Positions 28,701-41,049 of a DNA stretch of 64,000 nucleotides are shown one piece after another; position 1 is the stretch's first letter, and the number at the start of each line of letters is the position of its first letter. Position numbers and translations under genes: made by a program. Origin of the DNA: Verrucomicrobiota bacterium (GTDB taxonomy: Bacteria > Verrucomicrobiota > Verrucomicrobiia > CAIQCK01); contig JAPLTX010000032.1 in assembly GCA_026397915.1 (NCBI GenBank), positions 1 through 64,000 of the forward strand, written 5' to 3'. The notes below the pieces were generated by a model. It saw only the letters and a list, made by a program, of their open reading frames with translations. It did not search any database and was not told where the DNA came from.

Positions 28701-29467
28701 CGCGCACACTCAACAACACTCTGCTCCGAACCACCGATACGCCGCCGCGCCGTTGGCGATTCCTTTTCCAACCGCGCCAGCGCCCCGCGCGCGCCAGCGA
28801 GTTGTCCGCTGCGAGCCAGTGCCAGCGACTGCTGGGCCAACGTCAGCGGCAAATCCGCGCCCGCGCTGCCCATCGTCGGCTGAAGCGCCAGGAACTCATC
28901 CCAAACCGCCGCCGCAGATGCGAAATCACCCGCATCTGCCAGCAACGCCCCGCACCACCAACGCGCACGCTGTGCAGCGACCGTAGCAGGAAACATGGCC
29001 GCGGTCCGCGCCAGCACCGCTGTGTCATTGGCGGCGAGCGCCACCTCGACCTGTGCCGCTGCCTGCCCCTCAAATCGCGCCGCGTATTCCGCGCGCAACG
29101 CCTTCGACCCCGCCAGCAACGCCCGCCGCGCCGCGTCGGTTGCCGGCAGGAACAAGCGAGTTGACTCATCCGCCCCATCTTCTCCCGACACGGCTACCAC
29201 GCGGTCTTCGGCCTTCTCGATCAGGCCTTGAAAAATCTCAATTGCCGCGCCGTGTTGGCCGGTCGCGGCAAGCTGGTTCCCCTGCACCATCAACGCGTCC
29301 AAATCCGCGTCGGTCTTCAACAGAAACGTCTGCGACGGACGCTTGGTTTCCCGCTCCTCCAGCACCGCGGCCTTACCCGGCGCGAACTTCGGCGCAGGCT
29401 CCGCCCCCATCACTGCAGCGACCGTAGCAATCAGCAGGTATTGTATTGAATGCGAGCACACGCGCAC
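25742..29467 (-). CDS. Exported PQQ-like beta-propeller protein with TPR-like N-terminus
   Basis: A 1,241-residue protein starting at GTG 29467 with a signal peptide (SIQYLLIATVAAVMGAEP). Residues 50-250 contain TPR-like helices (GNQLAATGQHGAAIEIFQGLIEKA). Two sets of PQQ-type blades follow, recognisable by repeated GxLxW or GKxLW phrases: GKRLWEMPA, GRLRWRVGQ, GRKVWHKL, GRMLWRQP, GKPVWNKL, then GKLLWQEHG and GKAVWSVRL near the C-terminus. More helical TPR-like segments lie between the two sets. Such proteins are common in Planctomycetota and Verrucomicrobiota and are thought to act in the cell envelope. The ligand and role are unknown. Despite the name there is no evidence that it binds PQQ. 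Confidence 0.82.
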   Translation of the reverse strand: MRVCSHSIQYLLIATVAAVMGAEPAPKFAPGKAAVLEERETKRPSQTFLLKTDADLDALMVQGNQLAATGQHGAAIEIFQGLIEKAEDRVVAVSGEDGADESTRLFLPATDAARRALLAGSKALRAEYAARFEGQAAAQVEVALAANDTAVLARTAAMFPATVAAQRARWWCGALLADAGDFASAAAVWDEFLALQPTMGSAGADLPLTLAQQSLALARSGQLAGARGALARLEKESPTARRRIGGSEQSVVECARRAIVAMATVEGDVVFPETFAPTPQWRAQTDSELAPFARVSGGRAFVRTLKSIACLEIATGKRLWEMPAAMQPLAAPSSRVHISGGMSEREVAGQQRFVVAAAPEMVCFVENSPDGAANIEVRGVVMFGGPGPVMPQPRKFAGSSQLTARDARSGRLRWRVGQGEGRDEFSRVARWISPPTIIGDRVFIIALHIQSYHLVCLDAADGRKVWHKLISHRLEGGLGWQGGVEMASASALRVTAGRILCLTNGGVFACFDQLTGEPRWFCQYTALMISGVNVMPPTKLAAVNPILAHERVAVILPADTDQVMAFDIGSGRMLWRQPREQQRFLVGVASEDADAKAVVVLSGTSAAARTLDDGKPVWNKLLEAGAGRPVLRHGKLYALTQSRGVVQIDAQSGREVCSSPIPAGEFRHFAEGDTSLMAIGSRSVAALRSFAKAIEEMARHVESAPDDPRRWRERGELNLQSARIPEAIEDLTKARALQQKACTGRAETDALLFRCNMEMAARDSGKSLAWLERAGAYTTTAVARSERWLRIADAQETRGNWAAAREALQQILDHETGAWLDVPGSSEPSGARLVGGRVLNRSVAAQRLERLVEAHGRGVAVRVETTARRRLTEAIKHRDARGLAEIVVSYPVGEAHEQAWLALAAQEFLAREFDETAETLLWLLRAEPAAARRGDAALGVTLAGVRAGRGSLARHGLALMEALTPKARLSFGGVTGTAATLRRTLSQQAPSAEAAREVGQGNEEDRKPGREIGLLRGADDLAGGRLFIENRKLVRVAPDGARVMWTSMEVVEKRGRSDSPPVAGVLLDTVLLFRGSQAVALDADTGKLLWQEHGVRLENLPDVRGSEVLQRMVALVIASGRSPTPGWRMMFVAGNQLFRVKTSGEIALLSPRSGKAVWSVRLPEAVGVWAAATVRESGSYVALVAGGGGSATEFRVAVLDAMRGRLLALWDVPKDRPDFAIRADGRVQLVESEESKSATQK

Positions 29468-29534
29468 AATGCCCGCAGTCTAACCGAAAGCGTCGCAAAG
29501 GCAAATGCAGCAAAGCAGGACATTCCCAAAGCCA

Positions 29535-29567
29535 AACGCCGCGAAGCCTTGCGGGCCTCACGGCGTT
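29535..29567 (-). terminator. Hairpin downstream of the 3D-domain gene
   Basis: AACGCCG and CGGCGTT pair (7 bp) around a partly self-complementary GC-rich loop. It lies just after the stop of the minus-strand 3D-domain gene and is followed on that strand by TGGCTTTGGG. It is a weak terminator candidate. Confidence 0.35.
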
Positions 29568-29599
29568 CAAACAGGAGCCATACCGCTCCGGCTTAAGTT

Positions 29600-29980
29600 T
29601 TATTCGCAGTTCCTTGCCACCCAAAGTTTCTGACAGCCAAACTCCTTCGCTTCCCGATGAGTCGGCATCCAGATGTCCAGCCGCGGTCCTTTGATCACAC
29701 GGCCGGTGTCTTCGACCTGAAAGGCTCCGCTAAACCCTTCGATCTCGACCTTCGTGCCCGGCGGCAGCAGCCGCCAATCGGCTGCCACACCACCCCAATA
29801 CACCCTCTCGCCGCTGGCAAAATAGCCCGCAGCATGCCGTCCACAGCACTTTGAGCAGGAACAGTAAGCGGTGACCGTCATCCAACGCCCAACCGACGTG
29901 GCTGTATCCGCCACCCGCTCCGATCCTAGATATGCAAAGAACACACTCAACACAACAACAGCAATACGTCTGAACCGCAT
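29600..29980 (-). CDS. Exported 3D-domain (double-psi beta-barrel) protein
   Basis: A 126-residue protein with a signal peptide (RRIAVVVLSVFFAYLGS). The mature part is essentially one 3D domain: VTAYCSCSKCCG, GGVAADWRLLPPGTKVEIEG, VEDTGRVIKGPRLDIWM and the EAKEFG tail. The three Asp residues that name the domain (in AADW, EDTG and LDIW) are all present. The domain is related to the catalytic part of MltA and to YabE/Rpf-type cell-wall proteins, so a peptidoglycan role is likely. The Cys-rich CSCSKCC motif is typical of the short stand-alone form. Confidence 0.85.
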   Translation of the reverse strand: MRFRRIAVVVLSVFFAYLGSERVADTATSVGRWMTVTAYCSCSKCCGRHAAGYFASGERVYWGGVAADWRLLPPGTKVEIEGFSGAFQVEDTGRVIKGPRLDIWMPTHREAKEFGCQKLWVARNCE

Positions 29981-30324
29981 TACAACACCTCAGACCTGGT
30001 CGGCCCCAACATCCGTTCCGACCAAGTTACGTCAGACCAGCAACGGGCTACACCTTCAATCCCGACTCTGCGTCACGATTCGTTGCCAGCTACATCGCAG
30101 TGGGCGAGGTTCCTTGTGCTTCCAGCCTTGCCAACTACCCGTTACACCATCCCCGGCCACCCGGTCGGAGACGCCCAAAAGGGCGCGCAACCTAGCCAAA
30201 CAGCCGCAAGCCAGCAAGCACTATTTTCCACTATTTCCGGCACCGATTTGCCGGTTTCCGCCATGTTTTCGGATTTGCGTCCACCCGTCTTGTCCGGCAG
30301 AGTCTGCGGTCAACAGAACCAACC
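29981..30324. other. Divergent intergenic region
   Basis: These 344 bp lie between the minus-strand 3D-domain gene and the plus-strand Yip1-type gene and presumably hold both promoters. I see no RNA gene, repeat or clear promoter here. Confidence 0.4.
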
Positions 30325-33983
<3,659 letters not shown>

Positions 33984-33993
33984 TGGAGAGGTT

Positions 33994-34698
33994 ATGCGCA
34001 CATACGAACTAAAGCCCTACCTTCCATCGTGGCATCCGCCCTGGTATTCCGACCCACCCACCAATCGGCAACTGAAGCTTTTGCGTTTCTTTGACTTTCC
34101 GATTGTTCCGCCTCCAACAAAAGGTCGTGCTTCTGGTATAATCTGGCGTCTCTGTTCCGACCCCGCGAACAAACATCTTTGGCTTGCTTACCTTTATAGC
34201 ACGGGGGACGAAGACGATTCTTCCTCAGAGTTGCTTCCGCATGACCGCGCTGGACTCGCTCAGGTTGTCATCCCCGATGACTGGCAGCCGAAACGAGCAC
34301 AACCAAAACGAACCCATCCGACGAAGACCGACAACACGCCACAGAAGCCAAACCGTGAGGCTCTTGAGGCGTTCGTGACTGACCTATTGAAGGAACGCTC
34401 TCCGTTCAACGACCCCCTTCCACACATATCAGTGGCGGGCAAGTGTTTCTGTTTCACAGGCCAATTCGAGTTTGGACCGCGGAGCAAGTGCCAACAGGCA
34501 GTTGTAGCTCTCGGCGGGTCATGCACCGAAGATGTGAGACTCGAAACGGATGTCCTTGTGATCGGAGCGAAAGGGAGTCCAACATGGACACACGGGAACT
34601 ATGGGAACAAGATCGAAGCGGCAATGCTAAACCAGATGCGTAAAGGAAAGCCGGATATTATCCCAGAGGCTTTCTGGAAAGAACTGTTACACCCTTGA
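33994..34698 (+). CDS. BRCT-domain protein following ligA
   Basis: A 234-residue protein with GGAGAGG before ATG 33994, only 10 bp after the ligA stop. The N-terminal 90 residues ([15 protein letters not shown] and [20 protein letters not shown]) form a small unrecognised domain. A basic linker is followed by a BRCT domain (about 140-234): [41 protein letters not shown] and [12 protein letters not shown] domains bind DNA ends or phosphoproteins and in bacteria are found mainly in LigA. The position suggests a ligase-related or repair role, which is inference. Base composition is more AT-rich than most neighbours. Confidence 0.72.
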   Translation: MRTYELKPYLPSWHPPWYSDPPTNRQLKLLRFFDFPIVPPPTKGRASGIIWRLCSDPANKHLWLAYLYSTGDEDDSSSELLPHDRAGLAQVVIPDDWQPKRAQPKRTHPTKTDNTPQKPNREALEAFVTDLLKERSPFNDPLPHISVAGKCFCFTGQFEFGPRSKCQQAVVALGGSCTEDVRLETDVLVIGAKGSPTWTHGNYGNKIEAAMLNQMRKGKPDIIPEAFWKELLHP

Positions 34699-34715
34699 GA
34701 CCGTTTCGCAGGAAG

Positions 34716-34826
34716 ATGGACCATGTTGTCATGGGCACCGACGCAGGTTCCAAGCTGGACAAAGCGCGCCAACTTGGTATCAAGACACTGGACGAGCAAG
34801 AATTTAGGATACTTTTGAAGCAGTAA
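34716..34826 (+). pseudogene. Remnant of a LigA-type BRCT C-terminus
   Basis: A 36-residue frame reads [19 protein letters not shown] followed by [15 protein letters not shown] and a stop. It aligns with the C-terminal half of the BRCT domain of the complete LigA upstream ([19 protein letters not shown], then VRIISEKEF). The first half of the domain is missing, so this is probably debris of a second ligase or BRCT gene. Confidence 0.75.
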
Positions 34827-34847
34827 ACCGAATTACTATCACTCACC

Positions 34848-35513
34848 ATGAAACCCTATCGCACCGCAGCCTTCATTTTCGCCGGCCTTAGCATCGCGCT
34901 GGTGGCTTGTGAAACCACCGGTTACACCCAACGCCGCGGCACCGTCGAGGATCCGGCGATCACCAACCTCCGCGCCGACATGCGTGTTCTCGAAGAGCGT
35001 GTCAACAAAGCCGCCGGCGATGTGCAGGCGTTGCAGGTCAACTACGAACGGCTCCAACATGAAGTCGCCTCGGTCCGCCAGCAGATCGCCGCGGCAGCGG
35101 CAGGCGGCGGCGTTGCCGCCTCGGAGATTCAACGGCTCGACTCGCGCATCAATGCCGTGGACAACGCGCGCAAGCACGATGCCGAGGTCATTATCAACCA
35201 AGTCACCTCCGAACTTCAGAAGGTCGGCGGCAGCGCCGGCGGCATCTCGCGCCGTGCGAGTTCGTCCGGCGGGGAGCGCACACCTGCCGGCCGCGTCCCC
35301 ACTAGCAAGAAGACCATCGCCAGCCCCGGCGCAGCCGGTGCTGCCTCCACAGGTGGCGCGGAGCAAGGCTACGAGCACGTCATCGAGAAGGGCCAGTCGC
35401 TCAGCGCCATCGCGAAGGCTTACAGCACGACCGTGGACGCCATCAAGAAGGCCAACAACCTCAAGGGCGAAACCATCTTTATTGGCCAGAAACTGTTCAT
35501 TCCGAAGCAGTAG
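34848..35513 (+). CDS. LysM-domain lipoprotein with coiled coil
   Basis: A 221-residue protein. The signal peptide ends in a lipobox (SIALVAC, with Cys at about residue 21), so it should be lipid-anchored. Residues 40-130 form a predicted coiled coil (LRADMRVLEERVNKAAGDVQAL), followed by an Ala/Gly/Ser-rich linker. The last 45 residues are one LysM domain (YEHVIEKGQSLSAIAKAYSTT, LKGETIFIGQKLFIP) that should bind peptidoglycan. It is probably an envelope-spacing or wall-associated factor. The exact role is unknown. Confidence 0.85.
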   Translation: MKPYRTAAFIFAGLSIALVACETTGYTQRRGTVEDPAITNLRADMRVLEERVNKAAGDVQALQVNYERLQHEVASVRQQIAAAAAGGGVAASEIQRLDSRINAVDNARKHDAEVIINQVTSELQKVGGSAGGISRRASSSGGERTPAGRVPTSKKTIASPGAAGAASTGGAEQGYEHVIEKGQSLSAIAKAYSTTVDAIKKANNLKGETIFIGQKLFIPKQ

Positions 35514-35799
35514 GCGGCTGAAGGGCGCATTCGTTTGCCGCGCTGAATGGATTCACCACTGGACCTGTCTAAATAAATGTGAAGGTTGAAACTCTCAATA
35601 CACGATGGGGCCGAATGGCGGCACATCTGCAAGGAATGGCGCGCCGAATGAGGCACGGGCACTTTGATCGCACTGGCTTCTTCGTGACGGGCTTCTTCCG
35701 CCAGTTGGTTCCGCAACGCAGCAAGAAGTGCCTTCGTGACTGATCGCCAACCACTCGACGCACTTGGTTGTCGGATGATTTGGTGCGTCCCTGCCCCGC

Positions 35800-38700
35800 C
35801 TAATCGCCCCCTCCACGCTTCTGCCAGCGCTCTCTGCCACTCTCCTGCTTTGGAACAGATGTGTCCGGCTTGAAATAGACGGCGTCCTTGCCGAGAACGG
35901 CTTCGAGTTCCTTCGCCATCTCTTCGGACGGCAGCACCTTGAAACCGTCGTGCGTATCGGCGAAGACCAGCTCCCCGCCGGGCAGGATGAAGCAGATGAA
36001 CAGCGACACGTTGCCCGGATGACGACTAACGATGTCGCGGACTTGTTCAAGCTGCTCCGGCTTGATGCGCGCGACGTGCAGGCGCAGATGCACCTGCTTG
36101 GTGTAGCGCCGCATCACCTCATCCAGCGGGACGATCTCCCTACCAAAAATCTTCGGCTTTTCCTCCCGCTTGTCCACGTTGCCCATGACGAAGATGGCCT
36201 TGCCTTTCTCGAAATGAGGCCGCGCTTGGTCAAAGGCATCATTGAAACAGAGCACCTCAACCGTGCCATGCAAATCCTCCACCGTGATCGCCGCCCACGG
36301 CTTGTTGGTCTTCGATGAAATGCGCTGCACCACATCCACCACAATGCCCCCAAGTCTCGTCGGTGCACGATCGTCGAGTTCGCGCAGCTTCTCGGTCGAG
36401 TGGAGTTCGTAGCGTTCCAACAGCTTCGCATGTTGCGCCAGCGGATGGCCGGAGAGGTAAAAGCCAAGCAATTCCTTCTCGAATGCCAGCAACTGGTTCT
36501 GCGGCCATTCTGTGGACTTCTCCTGCTTCGTGCGCTTGATAGTCGTCGCCGGGATTTCGTTGTCGAGCGCGCCGAAGAGTGACACCTGGCCTTGCGCTTT
36601 GTCGCGCTGGACGGAGGCGGCGCGACCGAGCGCCTGTTCAATCTGGTCGAAGAGTTGCATCCGAGGGAGGCCGGTGAAATCGAACGCGCCGCATTTCACC
36701 AGCGCCTCGATGGTCTTGCGGTTGCAGGCTCGGGTGTCCACATGCTCGCAAAACTCAAAAAGGCTCTTGAACGCCCCGCCTCGCTCACGCGCGGCAATGA
36801 TTGCCTCGACAGCGATCTCGCCGACGCCCTTGATCGCGGCAAGGCCGAAGCGGAGTTTACCCGACGCGGAGTCGTTCTCAGCCGGTGTGACGCCAAACTT
36901 CAGCGGACTGGTATTCACGTCGGGCGGCAGAACCTCAATGCCCATCTCGCGCGCCTCGCTAGTGAACACAACCAGCTTGTCCTGGTTGCCGATTTCACTG
37001 GAGAGCAGCGCGGCCATGAACTCGACCGGATAGTTCGCCTTCAAATAGGCGGTCTGGTAAGCAATGAGTCCGTAGGCAGCAGCGTGGGATTTATTGAAGC
37101 CGTAGCCCGAAAACTTGTCGAGCAGGTCGAAGATTTTCTCCGCTTTCGCTTTTGGAATCTGGTTCTTCTCGTTGGCGCCCTTGACGAACTTCTCCCGCTG
37201 CTTCGCCATCTCTTCCGGCTTCTTCTTGCTCATCGCGCGGCGCAGCAAGTCCGCGCCACCGAGTGTGTAACCACCAAGCGCCTGCGCCGCCTGCATCACC
37301 TGCTCCTGATAGATCATGATGCCGTAGGTTTCACGGCAAATCTCCTCCAGCAGCGAATGTTCGTAGATGATCTCCTCGCTGCCAGCTTTGCGCGCAATGA
37401 AGGACGGGATCAGCTCCATCGGGCCAGGCCGATAAAGCGCGATGAGGGCGATGATGTGTTCCAGCCGCTCGATGACGAACTTTCGGCACAAGTCGCGCAT
37501 CCCGCTCGATTCAAGCTGGAACACACCAACGGTGTCACCGCGGTTGAGCAGTTCGTAGGTCGGCTTGTCGTCGAGTGGCACATGTTCGATGTCGAGCGCG
37601 ACGCCCCGTGTTTCGCGCACTCGTTGCACGGCGTCCGCAATCACCGTGAGCGTCCGCAAGCCGAGGAAGTCCATCTTCAACAACCCCAGCTCGCCCAGCG
37701 GGCCCATCGAATACTGCGTGATGATCGCGCCGTTTTGGTCGCGCGTGAGCGGGATAATCTCACTGAGCGGCTGCGCGCCGATGACAACGCCAGCCGCGTG
37801 AGTCGAACTGTTTCGGGACAAGCCTTCGAGCACCACGGCCGCCTCGATGATCTCGCGCACCTGCGGCTCGTTGTCGTGGGCATCTTTCAGTTCCGCACTC
37901 ACCTGCAACGCCTTGTGCAGCGTCATGTTCAGGTCGGGCGGAATCATCCGCGCCACGCGGTCGCCGTCGCCGTAAGGCAACCCCATCACACGCGCCACGT
38001 CGCGGACCACGGACTTTGCGCCAAGCGTGCCGAACGTGACGATCTGCGCGACGCTGTGCTCGCCGTATTTGTTGCGGACGTATTCGATCACCTCGCCGCG
38101 CCGGGCATCGCTTAGGTCAATGTCAATATCCGGCGGGCTGATGCGCTCCGGGTTCAGGAACCGCTCGAACAGCAGCCCGTAGCGCAGCGGATCCACCGCG
38201 CTGATGTCGAGCAGGTAGGTCACGAGCGAGCCGGCCGCCGAGCCGCGGCAACCGACGGGAATGCCGCGCTGCTTGGCGTAATTCACGAAATCGCCGACGA
38301 TGAGGAAATAACTAACGAAGCCGGTCTTCTCAATGATCTTCAACTCCGCCTGCATCCGGGCGACAATCTTGCGCTGCTCCGGCGTCGTCGCGCCAGTCGC
38401 CGCGTCAAATCCATAGCGTCGCTTCACGCCTTCATGGCAAAGATGCCGCAGATAGTCCTCGCGCGTGAAACCGGCCGGCGCCTCGAAGACCGGGTAGCGG
38501 TTCTCTCCGAATCCGATCCGCAGGTTGCATTGCTCCGCGATGCGCATCGTATTCCGAACCGCCTCCGGCACCTCGGCAAACAGCTTGACCATCTCCTCGG
38601 CCGACTTCATGTAAAACTGATCGCTCGCGTAACGCATCCGCCGCTCGTCAGCCAGTGTGGTCTGCGTGCCGATGCAGATGAGGCAATCATGCGCATGAGA

Positions 38701-39354
38701 GTGTTCTGGCTTCAGGTAATGGACGTCGTTGGTGGCGACCAACGGCAGCCCCAGTTCCCGCGCCAACTCGCGCAAACCGCGGTTCGCCTTCCGCTGCTGA
38801 TCGAGACCGTGATCCTGCAACTCCAGGTAGAAACAGTCCGGCTCGAATATCTGGCGGAACCGGTCCGCCGCCTCGCGCGCCAGCTTCGGTTGATCTTCGA
38901 CGAGCTTCTGCGGCACCTCGCCCTTCAGGCAACTCGACAGCCCGATCAACCCTTTGCAGTGCTGCGCCAACAGTTCTTTGTCTATGCGCGGTTTGTAGTA
39001 GAAACCTTCCAGATGGGCGGCGGTCACCAGCTTGATGAGATTACTGTAACCGGTCTGGTCGCGTGCGAGCAGGATCAGGTGGTTTGCCGCCTCGCGCGCG
39101 TTCACCGCCTGCTTGTCCAGCCGACTGCCCGGTGCCACATACGCCTCGCAGCCCACGATCGGCTTCACCCCGTTCTTCTCGGCTGCCTTGTAAAAATCAA
39201 TCACCCCGAACATGTTCCCATGATCGGTGATCGCTACCGCCGGCATGTGAAGCTCGTGCGCCCGATGCGCCACCGCCTCCACGCCGCACGCCGAGTCCAG
39301 CAGGCTGAACTCCGTGTGTTGATGTAGATGAACAAATTCCGCGCGACTACTCAT
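35800..39354 (-). CDS. dnaE: DNA polymerase III alpha subunit
   Basis: A 1,184-residue replicative polymerase catalytic subunit of the DnaE1 type. The N-terminal PHP domain has HLHQHTEFSLLD and ITDHGNMFG. The palm carries PDIDIDLSDARRGEVIEYV with the catalytic Asp pair, and the fingers/thumb region has GDTVGVFQLESSGM. The helix-hairpin-helix region follows (FNKSHAAAYGLIAYQTAYLKANYP), then the OB fold (GGIVVDVVQRISSKTNKPWAAITVED). Its length is normal for the family. It is transcribed alone and has no obvious operon partner. Confidence 0.97.
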   Translation of the reverse strand: MSSRAEFVHLHQHTEFSLLDSACGVEAVAHRAHELHMPAVAITDHGNMFGVIDFYKAAEKNGVKPIVGCEAYVAPGSRLDKQAVNAREAANHLILLARDQTGYSNLIKLVTAAHLEGFYYKPRIDKELLAQHCKGLIGLSSCLKGEVPQKLVEDQPKLAREAADRFRQIFEPDCFYLELQDHGLDQQRKANRGLRELARELGLPLVATNDVHYLKPEHSHAHDCLICIGTQTTLADERRMRYASDQFYMKSAEEMVKLFAEVPEAVRNTMRIAEQCNLRIGFGENRYPVFEAPAGFTREDYLRHLCHEGVKRRYGFDAATGATTPEQRKIVARMQAELKIIEKTGFVSYFLIVGDFVNYAKQRGIPVGCRGSAAGSLVTYLLDISAVDPLRYGLLFERFLNPERISPPDIDIDLSDARRGEVIEYVRNKYGEHSVAQIVTFGTLGAKSVVRDVARVMGLPYGDGDRVARMIPPDLNMTLHKALQVSAELKDAHDNEPQVREIIEAAVVLEGLSRNSSTHAAGVVIGAQPLSEIIPLTRDQNGAIITQYSMGPLGELGLLKMDFLGLRTLTVIADAVQRVRETRGVALDIEHVPLDDKPTYELLNRGDTVGVFQLESSGMRDLCRKFVIERLEHIIALIALYRPGPMELIPSFIARKAGSEEIIYEHSLLEEICRETYGIMIYQEQVMQAAQALGGYTLGGADLLRRAMSKKKPEEMAKQREKFVKGANEKNQIPKAKAEKIFDLLDKFSGYGFNKSHAAAYGLIAYQTAYLKANYPVEFMAALLSSEIGNQDKLVVFTSEAREMGIEVLPPDVNTSPLKFGVTPAENDSASGKLRFGLAAIKGVGEIAVEAIIAARERGGAFKSLFEFCEHVDTRACNRKTIEALVKCGAFDFTGLPRMQLFDQIEQALGRAASVQRDKAQGQVSLFGALDNEIPATTIKRTKQEKSTEWPQNQLLAFEKELLGFYLSGHPLAQHAKLLERYELHSTEKLRELDDRAPTRLGGIVVDVVQRISSKTNKPWAAITVEDLHGTVEVLCFNDAFDQARPHFEKGKAIFVMGNVDKREEKPKIFGREIVPLDEVMRRYTKQVHLRLHVARIKPEQLEQVRDIVSRHPGNVSLFICFILPGGELVFADTHDGFKVLPSEEMAKELEAVLGKDAVYFKPDTSVPKQESGRERWQKRGGGD

Positions 39355-39422
39355 GTGCCGCCGAGTATAGGCCCCCAGCGCGCGATGACAAGCGGAGTCG
39401 AGCGACGACTAGACCCTGCTCC

Positions 39423-40202
39423 TTATTCCGATGAAAGCGCCTTCAAGCCAATCCCTAGGTTTCGATTAAAGACTCGGCGCTCATTGCTTTGTTGTTCTGG
39501 AATCGTGAAGTTCAATCGAACATTACCGTTAATGACAAGAGCAACTTCTCCTCCTAACACAACACTGTTTGTGGGCATCGCGAAGAATTCCGTCTGGATA
39601 TAGCCAGCCTGCTTGAGAAATTGAATAGGTTTTCCGACGGCTGGGCAATTAGCTGGCATGGCAAAAGTGCCATGATATTGAACCTCTCCTTTCCCAGTTT
39701 GCCGTCCCCAAGATTCGTGACTAGCAGTCTCTAACAGCGCCGTGTTGCCATTTCCAAATACGGCGTATCCACCTTGATCCATAAAATGCGCGTTAACGCC
39801 ATCGCTGGACTTGATTCTGAGATCAACAGTGGCACTTGCGCTCGCGATTGGCTGCATTAGAGGATTTTGTTTTTCTAGTCGATCAACGATCTTCTTCAGA
39901 GATTTATTGATCTCTTCGCCTGGAAATTCCTTTCCTGCGCGTTCGATGAGTGGAGCAACTGCAATGTTAACTCCATTGAGTTGCGATTGGAGTTGCTGTT
40001 TATCGCGTTGAAGTTCTCGGTTCTCAGATTGCAGACCTTGAATTTTAGCCGCACCCCAAATCCAACCGCAGGTTGAGTAGGCCGAATACAAAACAAGAAT
40101 GCCAAGAGCCGCTATCGCAAGCCACCGCCGCTCTTTCCAAAGGCGAATGATAGCATCGGTTTCGGCCTTCAGCCTATCGGCATATGGAACGTGTTCTGCC
40201 AT
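39423..40202 (-). CDS. Uncharacterised membrane-anchored coiled-coil protein
   Basis: A 259-residue protein not recognised as a known family. A 30-residue cytoplasmic start is followed by one membrane helix (LAIAALGILVLYSAYSTCGWIW) and a coiled coil (LQSENRELQRDKQQLQSQLNGV). The C-terminal soluble part contains small beta-like segments (GGYAVFGNGNTALLETA, EVALVINGNVRLNFTI). The gene is clearly more AT-rich than dnaE beside it, which suggests recent acquisition. Role unknown. Confidence 0.6.
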   Translation of the reverse strand: MAEHVPYADRLKAETDAIIRLWKERRWLAIAALGILVLYSAYSTCGWIWGAAKIQGLQSENRELQRDKQQLQSQLNGVNIAVAPLIERAGKEFPGEEINKSLKKIVDRLEKQNPLMQPIASASATVDLRIKSSDGVNAHFMDQGGYAVFGNGNTALLETASHESWGRQTGKGEVQYHGTFAMPANCPAVGKPIQFLKQAGYIQTEFFAMPTNSVVLGGEVALVINGNVRLNFTIPEQQSNERRVFNRNLGIGLKALSSE

Positions 40203-40415
40203 CAGATTCCTTGCTTATTCTCCTAGTATCATCCCAGCCTGCACTGGCGGCGACAAGCGATTTTCGTTCTATTGCGGCGGTCGGTGAGCGGCACGCAACG
40301 GTTTGGGGTTCCCAACTGGCGAAGCTTGGGCTCAAAGACGGCGATAAAACGGGCGCTTGGTGGCTGTTTTTGAACAAAACAGGTGTTTTCGTGAAAAACC
40401 AGTGTAACCGGCTGG

Positions 40416-40919
40416 ATGAGTGACCTTTCCGACGGAAAAGCTCGATGGTCCGGAGGGAAAGGTCACCTCCTTGGGCTAAAAAATGTGTCCTCCCTGAGAA
40501 AAGATCACCTCCTTTTTCAAAAAGGTAGTGATCTTTTTGCCGGAGGTTGTGACCTTTTCAGCGGAGGTCGTGACCCTCGCGACAAAGGTCGAGACCTTTT
40601 TATTGGGAGTAGAGACCTTTTCGATGGAGGTAGAGACCTTCGCGCCGCAAGTCATGATCCTCGCGCCAAGGGTCGTGACGTTTTCGTCGGAGGTAGAGAC
40701 TGTTTCACCAGAGGTAGTGACTCTCGCGCTAAAGGTCGTGACCTTTTCACCGGGAGTAGAGACTTTTCCGCCGGAGGTAGTGACCCTTGCGCCAAAGGTG
40801 ATGACCTTCGCGCTGGGGGACGCGACTCTCGGCGCGAGGATCGTCACTTCTTTCGGCGGGAGACCGTGACTTCGTTCAGCAAAGGCGTCAAAACGCCTCG
40901 CGAAGAATAGGACTTGCAA
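40416..40919. repeat. 21-bp quasi-palindromic minisatellite, open in several frames on both strands
   Basis: About 17 units keep an exact 21-bp register, anchored at 40525, 40546, 40567 and so on to 40861, with degenerate units upstream to about 40460. The core is (A/G)RAGGT(C/A)G(T/A)GACC(T/C)T. Several units are near-perfect dyads such as AAAGGTC-GA-GACCTTT. Three long frames cross the array: plus 40416-40910 (heptads like GGRDLFS), plus 40528-40869 (PEVVTFS) and minus 40476-40919 (EKVTTSG). Because 21 is a multiple of three, any stop-free unit opens a whole frame, so openness alone does not prove coding. It could encode a heptad-repeat coiled-coil protein or be a DNA-level array of protein-binding dyads spaced two helical turns apart. 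Neither is proven. Confidence 0.85.
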
Positions 40920-41049
40920 TCGGATATGGAAGGGCCAATCTCACGAAAACCAAGGTTCACATTCTTATGGCGCTCCATGGGAACCCGGCTGCGGGGCAGC
41001 GAAGTATGAGCCGGCAATCGCGCCAGCAGAAGATGGACGGAAAGGCAAG

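Noticed and set aside
27821..29164. A 447-residue plus-strand frame
   Set aside because: Antisense shadow of the PQQ-propeller gene with Arg/His-rich, unconserved composition.
40184..40423. A 79-residue plus-strand gene overlapping the membrane-protein start
   Set aside because: No ribosome site, no recognisable domain, and it overlaps both the neighbouring gene and the repeat array.
40416..40919. A CRISPR array
   Set aside because: The period is 21 bp without alternating constant repeats and unique spacers, and no cas genes are nearby.
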